DNA of 64,000 nucleotides from CAWUKV01 sp963923025 (GCA_963923025.1 CAWUKV010000003.1:1-64000); one strand, 5' to 3'; positions 1 through 9,266 are shown, counted from the first letter of the stretch. Program-made: numbers and translations. The notes: generated by a model from the letters alone, not told the origin.

Positions 1-1048
1 AGAAAAAGTTTTCACCGCCCAGGACTGCAGCAGCATGGTTTTCACCGTTCTCCACAGCCACCGGAAACGGCAAAATGCCGTAGTCCACCCCTTCAGCTGT
101 TAGCGTGGGCAGCACCCAGGGTCCGGTGATTTGCATCGCGACCTGCCCCGACAGAAATGGGGTGATGTCGTAGCCCTGCTCAGGGGACGACAGCTGAGCG
201 TAGGGCAGGAGAGATTGGGCATAGGTTAGGGCCGCGATCGCACCCGCATTCACCAAATCCGGCTGCCCGTTTCGAACCAGGTCTCCTCCGGCACTATACA
301 CAAAGGGCAACCAGCAAAACACCGTCCATTCCCCCTTCCCAAAGGACAGTAGCAGCCCGTGCTGGTCTACCCGACCATCGGCATTAGTATCCTGGGTCAG
401 TCGTCGAGACACTTCCCGCAGCTCGTCCCAGGTTTGGGGCAGAGCCTCGATACCCGCCGCCTTAAATAAGCTGGGTCGATAAAAAATTGCCGCATTGTTC
501 GTCGCAAACGGGACCGACCACAGATGCCCCTCCAGCTGCATGGTCCCCAGCAGCGCCGGATCAAGATCCTGGGCGTAGGGCGTCTGCTGCCACCACTCGT
601 CCAAGGGCTGTAGCGCTTCTAGCTCCACTAGCTGCCCCGTCAGCGGAGGCAAATACCAGAGCAGGTCGGGGGCCACGTCTCCCACCACCGCTGTCAAAAT
701 TTTCGGAATTTGCTGGTCGGGCTGGCCCACGTATAGCGAGTTCACCCGAATGCCGGGGTGCCTCTCGTTAAACCGTTCTACCAATGACTGGAAAACCTGC
801 CGGTTTTCAGGCGGGCCAATGCCTTGCCATAGGGTTAGCTCAACGCCATCAAAGGTTTTGGCGGGCTGGCAGCTTTGCAAAGCGATCAGCAGGGGGGCAA
901 CCACCAGTAGGGGCAAAACCCGCCACCCAAACAGTCGCTGAACGGTTCCCGCCAGAGTGTTACAAACGGCATCGACAATCTTTATTCTTTGGGAATCTAG
1001 ATATTCCCTAGCGAGCTGCCGTAAGCCCTTATCTTTGGCTATTTTCAC
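1..1048 (-). CDS. ABC transporter extracellular solute-binding lipoprotein, family 1 (partial)
   Basis: The reading frame is open from about 1048 to the left edge, so the C-terminus lies outside the window. It starts with a charged stretch, then a hydrophobic segment ending in the lipobox LIALQSC (Cys about residue 60), followed by a typical sugar-binding protein fold: ELTLWQGIGPPENRQVF, LVERFNERHPGI, APDLLW, PFATNNAAIFYRPSLF and QTWDELREVSRRL. These are hallmarks of the MalE/UgpB-like family 1 binding proteins. It should be an outer-leaflet lipoprotein delivering a sugar or glycerol-phosphate-type ligand to an ABC permease that is not in view. I chose GTG at 1048 because AAGGAAG sits just upstream; the roughly 60 residues before the lipobox Cys are long, so a later start is possible. 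The substrate cannot be told from sequence. Confidence 0.85.
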   Translation of the reverse strand, partial: MKIAKDKGLRQLAREYLDSQRIKIVDAVCNTLAGTVQRLFGWRVLPLLVVAPLLIALQSCQPAKTFDGVELTLWQGIGPPENRQVFQSLVERFNERHPGIRVNSLYVGQPDQQIPKILTAVVGDVAPDLLWYLPPLTGQLVELEALQPLDEWWQQTPYAQDLDPALLGTMQLEGHLWSVPFATNNAAIFYRPSLFKAAGIEALPQTWDELREVSRRLTQDTNADGRVDQHGLLLSFGKGEWTVFCWLPFVYSAGGDLVRNGQPDLVNAGAIAALTYAQSLLPYAQLSSPEQGYDITPFLSGQVAMQITGPWVLPTLTAEGVDYGILPFPVAVENGENHAAAVLGGENFF

Positions 1049-1149
1049 GGCGAAAGCTTCCTTTTCAACTGACAGATGCCGTCCGGTAAATAAGAGGTAC
1101 TCACGATTCTGTCTGAATCAAACACTTACCTCTTCATACGGAGTGCGTT

Positions 1150-1962
1150 ATGGATTTTACGCTGATTGCGGGTAATGCCGTCGACATTCTAGTGGCCTTG
1201 GGCCTCAAGATTATCGGTGCCATTATCTTTTGGATTGTCGGCCGCTGGCTGATCAACCTGGCCATAAAGCTGTTGACCAACAGCATGAAGCGAACCAACG
1301 TTGAGCCCACCCTGCTGGTCTATCTAAAGTCTACGGTTGGGGTACTGCTCAACGTTGTGCTGGTCGTTGCCCTACTGGGCTTTTTTGGCATTGAAACCAC
1401 GTCGTTCGCCGCCCTATTGGCGGCAGCGGGCATTGCCATCGGCGCGGCCTGGAGTGGGCTACTGGCTCATTTTGCAGCCGGTGCTTTTTTGGTCATCCTC
1501 AAGCCGTTTGTGGTGGGCGACTTTATCACCGCTGGCGGCGTCACCGGCACCGTCGAGGAAATTGGCCTATTCGTTACCAAAATCAACACGCTGGACAACG
1601 TCCTAACTATCATCGGCAACAATACGATTTTTTCTGATACCATCCAGAACTTTTCGACTAACGACTTCCGCCGAGTAGACCTGTTGGCTCAGCTAGACAA
1701 CACGGTGAAACCCGATAGCGCGATCGCACTGCTGCGTCAGCGGCTGGCTCAGATTCCCAACGTCGCCACTAGCCCCGCGCCCGAAATCGACATTCTAGAA
1801 TTCAACCCCATGGGTCCCGTCCTTTCCGTCCGTCCGTTCTGCAATAACAAAGACTACTGGCAGGTCTATTTCGATACCAACAAGGCCATCAGCGATGCCT
1901 TTGGTCAGGCCAACTTCCCGGCCCCCACGCAGCACTTCGCCATCCATCAGCAGGCGGCTTAA
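1150..1962 (+). CDS. mscS: Small-conductance mechanosensitive channel, MscS family
   Basis: A 270-residue inner-membrane channel of minimal MscS size. It has three N-terminal membrane segments (about residues 10-30, 55-80 and 85-110). The pore helix is the Gly/Ala-rich stretch GAAWSGLLAHFAAGAFL, followed by the beta-domain signature KPFVVGDFI. The rest is the cytoplasmic vestibule. The family opens under membrane tension and releases osmolytes during hypo-osmotic shock. The ATG has GGAG seven bases upstream. It is divergent from the solute-binding protein and is followed by a good Rho-independent terminator, so it is probably a single-gene unit. Confidence 0.93.
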   Translation: MDFTLIAGNAVDILVALGLKIIGAIIFWIVGRWLINLAIKLLTNSMKRTNVEPTLLVYLKSTVGVLLNVVLVVALLGFFGIETTSFAALLAAAGIAIGAAWSGLLAHFAAGAFLVILKPFVVGDFITAGGVTGTVEEIGLFVTKINTLDNVLTIIGNNTIFSDTIQNFSTNDFRRVDLLAQLDNTVKPDSAIALLRQRLAQIPNVATSPAPEIDILEFNPMGPVLSVRPFCNNKDYWQVYFDTNKAISDAFGQANFPAPTQHFAIHQQAA

Positions 1963-2025
1963 GTAGGGTTTAAGCATCCGGAGAAGCGGCTTCGCTTCTT
2001 GCTTCTCTCGATTTTGTCCACAGCG

Positions 2026-2055
2026 CTGGTATGGCCCTTGCCATGCCAGCTTTTT
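2026..2055 (+). terminator. Rho-independent terminator after mscS
   Basis: CTGGTATGG (2026-2034) pairs with CCATGCCAG (2041-2049) in a 9-bp stem with one G-T wobble and a 6-nt loop. A CTTTTTATT run follows. A second, weaker hairpin (AGAAGCG/CGCTTCT, 1982-1999) lies just upstream but has no T-run. Confidence 0.75.
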
Positions 2056-2210
2056 ATTGGCAGAAGCAATGGCCCCGGTACCTTGGAGCAGTTTTTTCAC
2101 TGAGGTAGCCAGGGAGCCTGTAATCCCAGCGTTTTTTGCTCTACAATCGTAGCGCCGGAGCGTTTTATCTACTTCGGCAAACTCCTGTTATCTATACGTT
2201 TGAGGCGGCT

Positions 2211-4886
2211 GTGACTAATAGTTTTAATTCCAAGAAAACACTAGACGTCAACGGCAAAACCTATACGTATTACAGCCTGCCCGAAGCAGCCCAAACCCTG
2301 GGCGATGTCAGCCGTCTGCCCTACAGCTTGAAGGTGCTGCTAGAGAACATGCTGCGCCACGAAGATGGGCGCACCGTCAAGGCCGAAGACGCCCAAGCCG
2401 TCGCAGACTGGCTCAAGACCCAAACCTCAGATCGCGAAATCGCCTACCGCCCTGCCCGCGTACTCATGCAGGACTTTACCGGCGTGCCCGCCGTAGTCGA
2501 CCTAGCCGCCATGCGCGACGCCATGGTCTCCCTCGGCGGAGACCCAGACAAGATCAACCCCCTGTCTCCCGTCGACTTGGTCATTGATCACTCGGTGATG
2601 GTGGACGACTATGGCAGCCAGGATGCCTTTGGCACCAATGTCACCCGTGAGTTTCAGCGCAATAACGAACGCTACGCCTTTTTGCGCTGGGGCCAGCAGG
2701 CCTTTGACAACTTCCGCGTGGTGCCCCCCGGTACCGGCATCTGCCACCAGGTCAATCTAGAGTATCTGGCCCAAACCGTCTGGACCCGCGAAGACAACGG
2801 CGAGACGGTCGCCTACCCCGACACGCTGGTAGGCACCGACAGCCACACCACCATGATTAACGGCCTGTCTGTGTTGGGCTGGGGCGTCGGCGGCATTGAG
2901 GCCGAAGCCGCCATGCTGGGTCAGCCAATTTCCATGCTGATTCCTGAGGTGGTGGGGTTTAAACTCACCGGCAAGCTCCCCGAAGGCGCAACCGCCACAG
3001 ATCTAGTACTGACGGTGGTAGAAATGCTGCGCCAGAAGGGTGTGGTCGGCAAGTTCGTCGAATTTTACGGCGATGGGCTAGATCGGCTGACCCTGGCCGA
3101 CCGCGCCACCATCAGCAACATGGCCCCCGAATACGGGGCCACCTGCGGCTTCTTCCCCATTGACGGCGAAACCATCAACTACCTGCGCTTCTCCGGTCGC
3201 GATGAGGAGCGGGTGGCACTGGTAGAAGCCTATGCTAAGGCCCAAGGGCTGTGGCGCGACGACAGTCAGGAGCCCACCTTCACCGACACGCTCAGCCTGA
3301 ACCTGAGCACGGTGGAGCCGTCCCTGGCCGGTCCCAAGCGGCCCCAAGACCGGGTGCTGCTGTCTGGGCTAGCAAAGCAGTTTAAAGCGTCAGACTTTCC
3401 TACCTTTAGCGGTCTGCCGTTTGAGCAGAAGCGGACGGTGTCGACAGATGCCGGGTACGAGCTCGAGGATGGTGCGATCGCAATTGCCGCCATCACCAGC
3501 TGCACCAATACCTCCAACCCCTCGGTTATGATCGGAGCCGGTTTGGTCGCCCGCAAAGCCCGCGAGAAGGGACTGGCCGTCAAGCCTTGGGTAAAAACTT
3601 CCCTCGCCCCCGGCAGCCAAGTCGTGTCGGACTACCTGGAAAAAGCCGGACTGCAGGACGACCTGGACGCGCTGGGCTTCAACCTGGTGGGCTACGGCTG
3701 CACCACCTGCATCGGTAACTCTGGCCCTCTGCCGGACCCCATTGTCAAAGCAGTAGAAGAAAACGATTTGGTCCTGGGCGCAGTGCTGTCCGGTAACCGC
3801 AACTTTGAAGGACGCGTCAGTCCTCACACAAAGGCAAACTATTTGGCCTCACCGCCGCTGGTGGTGGCCTATGCCATTGCGGGTAATCTCGCCATTGACC
3901 TAAAAACAGATCCGCTGGGTACTGACGCCGAGGGTAACCCCGTCTACCTCAAAGACATTTGGCCCTCTACCCAAGAGATTCGTGACCTGTTGGGCGAGGC
4001 GTTAACCCCCGAAATGTTCCGCAGCCGCTACAGCAACGTCTTTACCGGCAACGACGCCTGGAAACAGATCGAGGCCGAAGAAACCGAGACCTACGGCTGG
4101 AACTCGGACAGCACCTACGTCCAGAACCCGCCCTTCTTTGACAGCATGGGCGCTAGCGTTAACGGCGGCGCATTCCAAAACATTACCGGGGCTCGTCCCC
4201 TGGCCCTGCTGGGCGACAGCATCACTACAGACCACATCTCTCCTGCTGGGGCTATCAAGGCCGACAGCCCCGCTGGCGATTACCTCAAGGACAACAAAGT
4301 TGTTCCCATCGACTTCAACTCCTTTGGCTCTCGTCGGGGCAACCACGAAGTGATGATGCGCGGCACCTTTGGCAACATTCGCCTCAAGAACGAAATGGCT
4401 CCCGGCACCTCGGGTGGCGTCACTAAGCACATGCCCGACGGAGAGCAAATGTCCATCTACGATGCGGCTATACAGTACCAAACCGAAGGCACACCATTGA
4501 TCGTGATCGCCGGGAAAGAGTATGGCACAGGCTCGTCTCGCGACTGGGCAGCGAAGGGCGTGCGGCTGCTGGGCGTCCAAGCCGTCATTACCGAAAGCTA
4601 CGAGCGCATCCACCGATCAAACCTAGTGGGCATGGGCGTACTGCCGCTTCAGTTTCCTGATGGCGTAGACCGCAAGACGCTGAACCTGGACGGTACCGAG
4701 ACCTTTGACATCACCGGTCTGGAAAATGGCATCCAGCCAGGCATGGAACTAACGCTCACGATTCACTATCCCGATGGCCGCACGGCAGAAACGCCGCTGC
4801 TGTGCCGGATTGATACGTTGGATGAGGTGGAGTACTACCGCAACGGTGGCATTTTGCACTACGTGCTGCGGCAGCTGGTGGCCTGA
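2211..4886 (+). CDS. acnA: Aconitate hydratase, AcnA/IRP1 type
   Basis: Isomerises citrate to isocitrate via cis-aconitate in the TCA branch. The 4Fe-4S ligand cysteines are visible in ITSCTNTSNPS and GYGCTTCIGNSG. Other family blocks are TVVEMLRQKGVVGKFVEF, GTDSHTTMINGL and the swivel-domain motif YGTGSSRDWAAKG. I start at GTG 2211, with GAGG six bases upstream; this gives 891 residues, the same length as E. coli AcnA, and an N-terminus (KTLDVNGKTYTYYSLP) that aligns with the family. An in-frame ATG at 2136 would add 25 unrelated residues. The domain order is AcnA, not AcnB, although the best-studied cyanobacterial aconitase (Synechocystis) is AcnB. It stands alone, convergent with guaD. Confidence 0.95.
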   Translation: MTNSFNSKKTLDVNGKTYTYYSLPEAAQTLGDVSRLPYSLKVLLENMLRHEDGRTVKAEDAQAVADWLKTQTSDREIAYRPARVLMQDFTGVPAVVDLAAMRDAMVSLGGDPDKINPLSPVDLVIDHSVMVDDYGSQDAFGTNVTREFQRNNERYAFLRWGQQAFDNFRVVPPGTGICHQVNLEYLAQTVWTREDNGETVAYPDTLVGTDSHTTMINGLSVLGWGVGGIEAEAAMLGQPISMLIPEVVGFKLTGKLPEGATATDLVLTVVEMLRQKGVVGKFVEFYGDGLDRLTLADRATISNMAPEYGATCGFFPIDGETINYLRFSGRDEERVALVEAYAKAQGLWRDDSQEPTFTDTLSLNLSTVEPSLAGPKRPQDRVLLSGLAKQFKASDFPTFSGLPFEQKRTVSTDAGYELEDGAIAIAAITSCTNTSNPSVMIGAGLVARKAREKGLAVKPWVKTSLAPGSQVVSDYLEKAGLQDDLDALGFNLVGYGCTTCIGNSGPLPDPIVKAVEENDLVLGAVLSGNRNFEGRVSPHTKANYLASPPLVVAYAIAGNLAIDLKTDPLGTDAEGNPVYLKDIWPSTQEIRDLLGEALTPEMFRSRYSNVFTGNDAWKQIEAEETETYGWNSDSTYVQNPPFFDSMGASVNGGAFQNITGARPLALLGDSITTDHISPAGAIKADSPAGDYLKDNKVVPIDFNSFGSRRGNHEVMMRGTFGNIRLKNEMAPGTSGGVTKHMPDGEQMSIYDAAIQYQTEGTPLIVIAGKEYGTGSSRDWAAKGVRLLGVQAVITESYERIHRSNLVGMGVLPLQFPDGVDRKTLNLDGTETFDITGLENGIQPGMELTLTIHYPDGRTAETPLLCRIDTLDEVEYYRNGGILHYVLRQLVA

Positions 4887-4906
4887 GAGCCGCTAGGGCT
4901 GTTGGC

Positions 4907-4978
4907 ATGGAGCCATAAGGTTTTGTGCCAAGCAGGACAACTGCACTCGGTGTCCTGACCTATATGGCGCTAGCTACA
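4907..4978 (+). repeat. Dispersed hairpin repeat, copy R1
   Basis: A unit of about 72 bp with outer arms GCCATAAGG (4912-4920) and CCTATATGGC (4959-4968) and inner arms AGGACA (4934-4939) and TGTCCT (4951-4956). It ends in GCGCTAGCTACA. Three related copies are at 39066, 41811 and 57477. It lies between the convergent 3' ends of acnA and guaD and overlaps the last codons and stop of guaD. Confidence 0.75.
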
Positions 4979-6310
4979 CTTCCAGGCACAATCGCCCAAA
5001 ATATAGGTGGCGGCAACGGTCCGGTCATCTCCCAACATCATCAGCACAAAGGTCTGGTCGGCCAGTTCCTGCAAGTTAGTTGGCACATAATCGCTATTCC
5101 TCAGCTGCAGCAGCGGCGTCGGCTGCCGATTGAGAACAATAAAGTCTGCGTCTTTGCCAGCGTCAAAGTTACCCAACCGATCCGCCAAACTCAGCGCCTG
5201 AGCCCCGCCCAGCGTCGCCAAAAACAGCGCCTGAAAGGACGACAGATTGTTCTGTCGGAGCTGAGCAACTTTGTAGGCAGCATTCAGCGTTTGCAGCAGA
5301 GAGAAACTGGTACCGCCGCCCACATCGGTAGCAATGCCAACGGGAATGTGGTGGTCTTTTGCCTTCTTGAGATTGAACAGGCCACTACCGAGAAAGAGAT
5401 TCGACGTGGGGCAGTGGGCAATAGCGCTTCCCCCCGCTGCCAACCGCTCAAACTCCCCAGCTGTCAGCTGCACCCCGTGGGCAAAAACCGATCGCTCTGT
5501 CACCAGCCCCGCCTGGTCATACACGTCCAAATAGCCCGCACAGTCCGGGAACAGATCCTTGACCCAGGCTACTTCCGCCTCGGTCTCAGACAGGTGCGTG
5601 TGCAGATACACCTCTGGAAACTCTCTCAGCAGCTGCCCTGCATAGGCCAGCTGCTCTGGGCTGGAAGTTGGCGCAAACCGAGGGGTAATGGCGTAGCGGA
5701 GACGGCCCCGTCCGTGCCACTTTTCAATCAGAGCTTTGCTTTGGCTATAGGCACTCTCTGGTGTATCGCGTACCGATTCCGGGGCATTGCGGTCCATCAA
5801 CACCTTGCCTGCAATCATGCACAGATTACGCTGCTCTGCGGCTTCAAAAAAAGCATCCACCGACTCAGGGTGCACCGTGGCGAATACCAGGGCCGTTGTG
5901 GTGCCGTTGCGCAGCAGCTCGTCGAGGAAAATATTGGCGATTCGCTGAGCATAGCCCTTGTCTGAAAACTTGCTCTCAACCGGAAAGGTGTACTGCTCTA
6001 GCCAGGTCAGCAGCTGCTCCCCATAGGCCGCAATCATCTCCGTTTGGGGATAGTGAATGTGGGTATCGATAAACCCCGGCAGGATAAGCCGCTGAGTGTA
6101 GTCCGTCACCGGCACGCCGCTGTACAGATCTTGCAACGCAGCGTGGGGGCCAAAGGCAACAATTTTGCCCTGCTCTACCACCAGTAGACCATCGGCAACG
6201 TAGCGAACGCAGTCTGCTGTCGGCTGATGAAACGGGTCTGCGACAAAGTCCAAGAACGCCCCGCGGAAGGCCCGTGGCGTTTCTGAGGAGGGCTGCCCCG
6301 CCACCGACAT
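4970..6310 (-). CDS. guaD: Guanine deaminase
   Basis: A 446-residue amidohydrolase that deaminates guanine to xanthine and ammonia in purine salvage. The metal-site motifs are in order: LPGFIDTHIHYPQ near residue 80, HTHLSETEAEV near 240, FAHGVQL near 275 and TDVGGGTSFSLL near 330. The block GKVLMDRNAPE is typical of guanine deaminases rather than other members of the superfamily. The ATG directly follows the exbD stop (TAA then ATG), so it is co-transcribed with exbB-exbD. The last residues and the TAG stop lie inside repeat R1, so the C-terminus may have been reshaped by that element. Confidence 0.93.
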   Translation of the reverse strand: MSVAGQPSSETPRAFRGAFLDFVADPFHQPTADCVRYVADGLLVVEQGKIVAFGPHAALQDLYSGVPVTDYTQRLILPGFIDTHIHYPQTEMIAAYGEQLLTWLEQYTFPVESKFSDKGYAQRIANIFLDELLRNGTTTALVFATVHPESVDAFFEAAEQRNLCMIAGKVLMDRNAPESVRDTPESAYSQSKALIEKWHGRGRLRYAITPRFAPTSSPEQLAYAGQLLREFPEVYLHTHLSETEAEVAWVKDLFPDCAGYLDVYDQAGLVTERSVFAHGVQLTAGEFERLAAGGSAIAHCPTSNLFLGSGLFNLKKAKDHHIPVGIATDVGGGTSFSLLQTLNAAYKVAQLRQNNLSSFQALFLATLGGAQALSLADRLGNFDAGKDADFIVLNRQPTPLLQLRNSDYVPTNLQELADQTFVLMMLGDDRTVAATYILGDCAWKCS

Positions 6311-7006
6311 TTAGTCGTCCCCGGCTGTATCGGGGGTCTCGGGCGTGGTAGTTCCGGGCGTTGTGGTGGTGCCAGGCAGTCCTGGTGTCGTATCGCGTAA
6401 GCCAGGAGTGGTGGAGCCAGGCAGGGTTGGCAGGCCATTTGTGCCGGGCTGTGTCCCTGGGGTGAAGCCGGGATTCAGCGGGTCGGTGCTGCCGGGTAGC
6501 GGCTGGAGCGGATCCAGTGACGGGCTCAGCGGATCGCTAGGATTCAGCGGGTCGAGCCCCGGAATGCCGTCTTCTACATTCACATCAGCCTTAGGCAGGG
6601 TAGCTAGGGCAACCCGATCGCCCCCCACCTCACGCAGCAGGTCTAAAACTTCAACCACGTCCTCATAGCGGGCATCGCGGGCGGCATACAGCACAATCAG
6701 GCCGTTGGGGTAAATCTGTCGATGCTGGCGCAGCACATCTTCCACCACGTTGAGCGGTACCGGACTTTGGTCAATGTAGGTGGTCCCCGTCGCATCAATG
6801 CTGACGTAAATGCGTTCGCGCTCGTCTGTCTGGGCCGGAAGCGGGGCGCTGGTGTCGGCACCGGGCAAGTCAAGGTTGATCGCCTGCTGTCGGGTGAGGC
6901 TCACCGCCGCCAAAATGAAGAAGGTGAGAATGCAGAAAATCACATCCACCAGCGGGATGATCTCGATCCGTACCTCTTCGTTGGGATTGTCCAGGTCAAG
7001 CTTCAT
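6311..7006 (-). CDS. ExbD/TolR-family proton-channel subunit with Pro/Thr-rich tail
   Basis: About 231 residues. A short cytoplasmic N-terminus leads into one membrane helix (IIPLVDVIFCILTFFILAA), which carries the conserved Asp of ExbD/TolR. A periplasmic domain of about 100 residues follows. The last 80 or so residues are a low-complexity tail of PLNPSDPLSPS, PGTQPGTNG and TTPGLPGTTTTPG repeats that the usual 140-residue family lacks. The tail could span the peptidoglycan or reach the outer membrane. With ExbB it would use the proton gradient to drive TonB-dependent uptake or envelope work; no tonB is in view. AGGAG lies 9 bases before ATG 7006. Confidence 0.88.
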   Translation of the reverse strand: MKLDLDNPNEEVRIEIIPLVDVIFCILTFFILAAVSLTRQQAINLDLPGADTSAPLPAQTDERERIYVSIDATGTTYIDQSPVPLNVVEDVLRQHRQIYPNGLIVLYAARDARYEDVVEVLDLLREVGGDRVALATLPKADVNVEDGIPGLDPLNPSDPLSPSLDPLQPLPGSTDPLNPGFTPGTQPGTNGLPTLPGSTTPGLRDTTPGLPGTTTTPGTTTPETPDTAGDD

Positions 7007-7015
7007 CACCGGCTC

Positions 7016-7816
7016 CTAAAATTCGTTGACTTCGCGGGGCGGCCGCGCATCGGGTTCAGTGCTGTCGGGGGTGCCGTTGGTTGACCGACTGTCTGAGGTC
7101 TTTTTATCGGGAGTGTTCTGTGGGAGAAAATCGGGTTTAACTTCAGGGCGAAGCTGTACGCTGCTGCCCAGCGTGCTCGGTTGGCCGCTGCTGATGGCCC
7201 AGGCTTGCCGGTAGAGCAGCTCTAGCTCACTGCCTGCCTGGCGAAAGACCTTGGCCTGACCAAACACAAAGCCCTGAAACAGGCGGTAAAAAGCCAAGCT
7301 GAGGATAGCGACCACCAGACCAAAGGCGGTACTAATCAGCGATTGACCAATGCCAAAGGCGGTATCCGAAGCCGCTTCGCCCACTGCTAAATCGGTAAAG
7401 TCAATGGAGCCCAGTGCCCCGATCAGACCCAGTACCGTACCCAGCAGACCCAGCATGGGAGATAGGGCAATCACCGCCTCGAGTACCTTGTCGCCGCGCC
7501 GCATCGCGGCCAGCTCTTCGTTGGCGGCGGTTTCAAGCGCCAGTCGGAAGACCTCGGGGTCGGGGTCGTGCAGCTTCAGCGCCGAGAAGAGGAATCGGCC
7601 CATGGGCAACCGCCCTGCCCGTTGAGAAATGGCGGTTGCGGCAGACCACTCTCGGCGGGCCGCTTCTAGCACCCGGCCTGAGACCTCACGTTCGCGGGTC
7701 AAAATACGGGACCAGAACCAGATGCGCTCAATGATGGTGCCCACTGCCAGGACAGACAAAAATAGCAGCGGCCACATGGCCGGGCCACCCTGGACAAACA
7801 GATCGGTAATGTTCAC
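7016..7816 (-). CDS. MotA/TolQ/ExbB-family proton-channel protein
   Basis: 266 residues. The first membrane segment is near residues 10-35 (GPAMWPLLFLSVLAVGTII), and two more follow in the conserved core: AVIALSPMLGLLGTVLGLIG and FGIGQSLISTAFGLVVAIL. These are the signature helices of ExbB/TolQ. The C-terminal 60 residues are polar and charged. It forms the pentameric channel around ExbD and converts proton flow into mechanical work. AGGAGG lies 11 bases before the ATG. It is the first gene of the exbB-exbD-guaD operon, with fewer than ten bases between it and exbD. Confidence 0.9.
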   Translation of the reverse strand: MNITDLFVQGGPAMWPLLFLSVLAVGTIIERIWFWSRILTREREVSGRVLEAARREWSAATAISQRAGRLPMGRFLFSALKLHDPDPEVFRLALETAANEELAAMRRGDKVLEAVIALSPMLGLLGTVLGLIGALGSIDFTDLAVGEAASDTAFGIGQSLISTAFGLVVAILSLAFYRLFQGFVFGQAKVFRQAGSELELLYRQAWAISSGQPSTLGSSVQLRPEVKPDFLPQNTPDKKTSDSRSTNGTPDSTEPDARPPREVNEF

Positions 7817-8033
7817 AGGTTTCCTCCTAACGCGGGCCTATTGGGGACTGACGGTTTTGCCCGTGGGAATGTGCGGGGTACTTAAGCAAAGTGACCCAGG
7901 CGATGTCAAAGTCAAATGTGCCGTGACCAGTTTAGAGCATTTCAATTTATTACGGACTCATCTTGCCGAAGATTGAGCACCGACTCTGCCTTTTGGCGTA
8001 GCGATTCAGGTTTGGACGTGCTAGTTACCTGGA

Positions 8034-9266
8034 TCACTCCGCTGCTGGGCGGCCCTGTTCTAGCAAGTCTAAAATCTCCTGAGCGGCGCGATCGCACGCC
8101 CCTGCCCCCCCTAACGACTGTCGCATACGCTGGTACCCGGCCAGCATAGCTTCCCGACGGCTGGCATCCTGTAGCAGGGCCACGGCTTCGGTAGCAATGT
8201 TGTCGACGGTGGCCTCATCCTGCACCAGCTCGGGCACGATGGGGGCCATCTCCACCAGATTGACCGGTGAAAGGTACTTGGCCCCATAGCCAATGATGCG
8301 TCGGATAATCCAGGCCGTTAGTTGACTTAGACGGTAAATCACCACTTGAGGGACATCCAACAGGGCAATTTCTAAATTGGCCGTGCCTGACTTGGTAATG
8401 GCGAGATCGGCAGCCGCGATCGCATCCTTATCCGGATCGGACTCAATCAGCCGCAGGTTCAAATCGTAAGGCTCGGCGATCTCAGCAATTTTATCAGTGA
8501 AGTCGGGCCGAGCGACCGGCAACAGGAAGGTAACGTTTGGCACCTGTTGTTGAATGCTCACAGCGGCCTCCAGCATCAGCGGAACCAGGTACTTCAACTC
8601 CTGAGCACGGGAGGCAGGCAGTAGCGTGACGACCGTATCTGAGTCGGCAAGGCCCAACTGCTGGCGGGCAGCGGTGCGGCGATCGCGGGCGGGGTACTGC
8701 TCAACCAGCGGGTGCCCAACAAAGCTGACGCTGCCGCCCTTCTCTTGGTAGTAGCGAGCCTCTTCTGGAAAAATTGCCAGTAATCGATCCGCCACCGCCA
8801 AAATGCGCGGCGTATCTTTGGGGTTAACCTCCCACACCCACTGCTGCGGCGCAATGTAGTAAGCGATCGGCACCTGCGGGAAGTGCTTGCGGACAAATCG
8901 GCCCAGAACCAAGTTTGGCTGAATGTAGTCGAGCAATATCACCAAATCGGGTGGGTTGTTTTTCAGGTGCTTTTGGGCCTGTCCCTGTAACCGCAGCGCC
9001 TTAAACACAAAAGGCAAGGCTTCGACAATGCCAATAGAGCTAACGGCAACGGTGTTCCCCAGCAGCTTGATGCCAGCCTCTGCCATACGCACGCCACCCA
9101 TACCGCTAATTTCCAGGTTGTACCCCCGCTTCTGGGCCTGCTGCTGCAGCGCCTCGATTAGCAGTGCCCCCTGCAAATCGCCGGAAACCTCGCCGGTATT
9201 GATATAAATGTGGCGCGGCTTTTGCCCTTGGGCAGCGGTCGGCACATCGGCACTCGTGGTTGTCAT
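8034..9266 (-). CDS. lpxB: Lipid-A-disaccharide synthase
   Basis: A 410-residue GT19 glycosyltransferase that joins UDP-diacylglucosamine to lipid X to give lipid A disaccharide phosphate. It is recognised from the N-terminal GEVSGDLQGALL, the block MGGVRMAEAGIKLLGN, LLDYIQPNLVLGRF with IAYYIAPQQWVWE, LPASRAQELKYLVPLML and KSGTANLEIALLDVPQVV. It acts at the cytoplasmic face of the inner membrane. It is the last gene of the bamA-lpxC-fabZ-lpxA-lpxB cluster, 26 bases after lpxA. Confidence 0.95.
   Translation of the reverse strand: MTTTSADVPTAAQGQKPRHIYINTGEVSGDLQGALLIEALQQQAQKRGYNLEISGMGGVRMAEAGIKLLGNTVAVSSIGIVEALPFVFKALRLQGQAQKHLKNNPPDLVILLDYIQPNLVLGRFVRKHFPQVPIAYYIAPQQWVWEVNPKDTPRILAVADRLLAIFPEEARYYQEKGGSVSFVGHPLVEQYPARDRRTAARQQLGLADSDTVVTLLPASRAQELKYLVPLMLEAAVSIQQQVPNVTFLLPVARPDFTDKIAEIAEPYDLNLRLIESDPDKDAIAAADLAITKSGTANLEIALLDVPQVVIYRLSQLTAWIIRRIIGYGAKYLSPVNLVEMAPIVPELVQDEATVDNIATEAVALLQDASRREAMLAGYQRMRQSLGGAGACDRAAQEILDLLEQGRPAAE

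Noticed and set aside
1982..1999. AGAAGCG/CGCTTCT hairpin as the mscS terminator
   Set aside because: No T-run follows; the stem at 2026-2049 with CTTTTTATT is better.
4925..5965. Forward ORF of 346 codons opposite guaD
   Set aside because: Guanine deaminase motifs on the minus strand are unambiguous; this is the antisense frame of a GC-rich gene.
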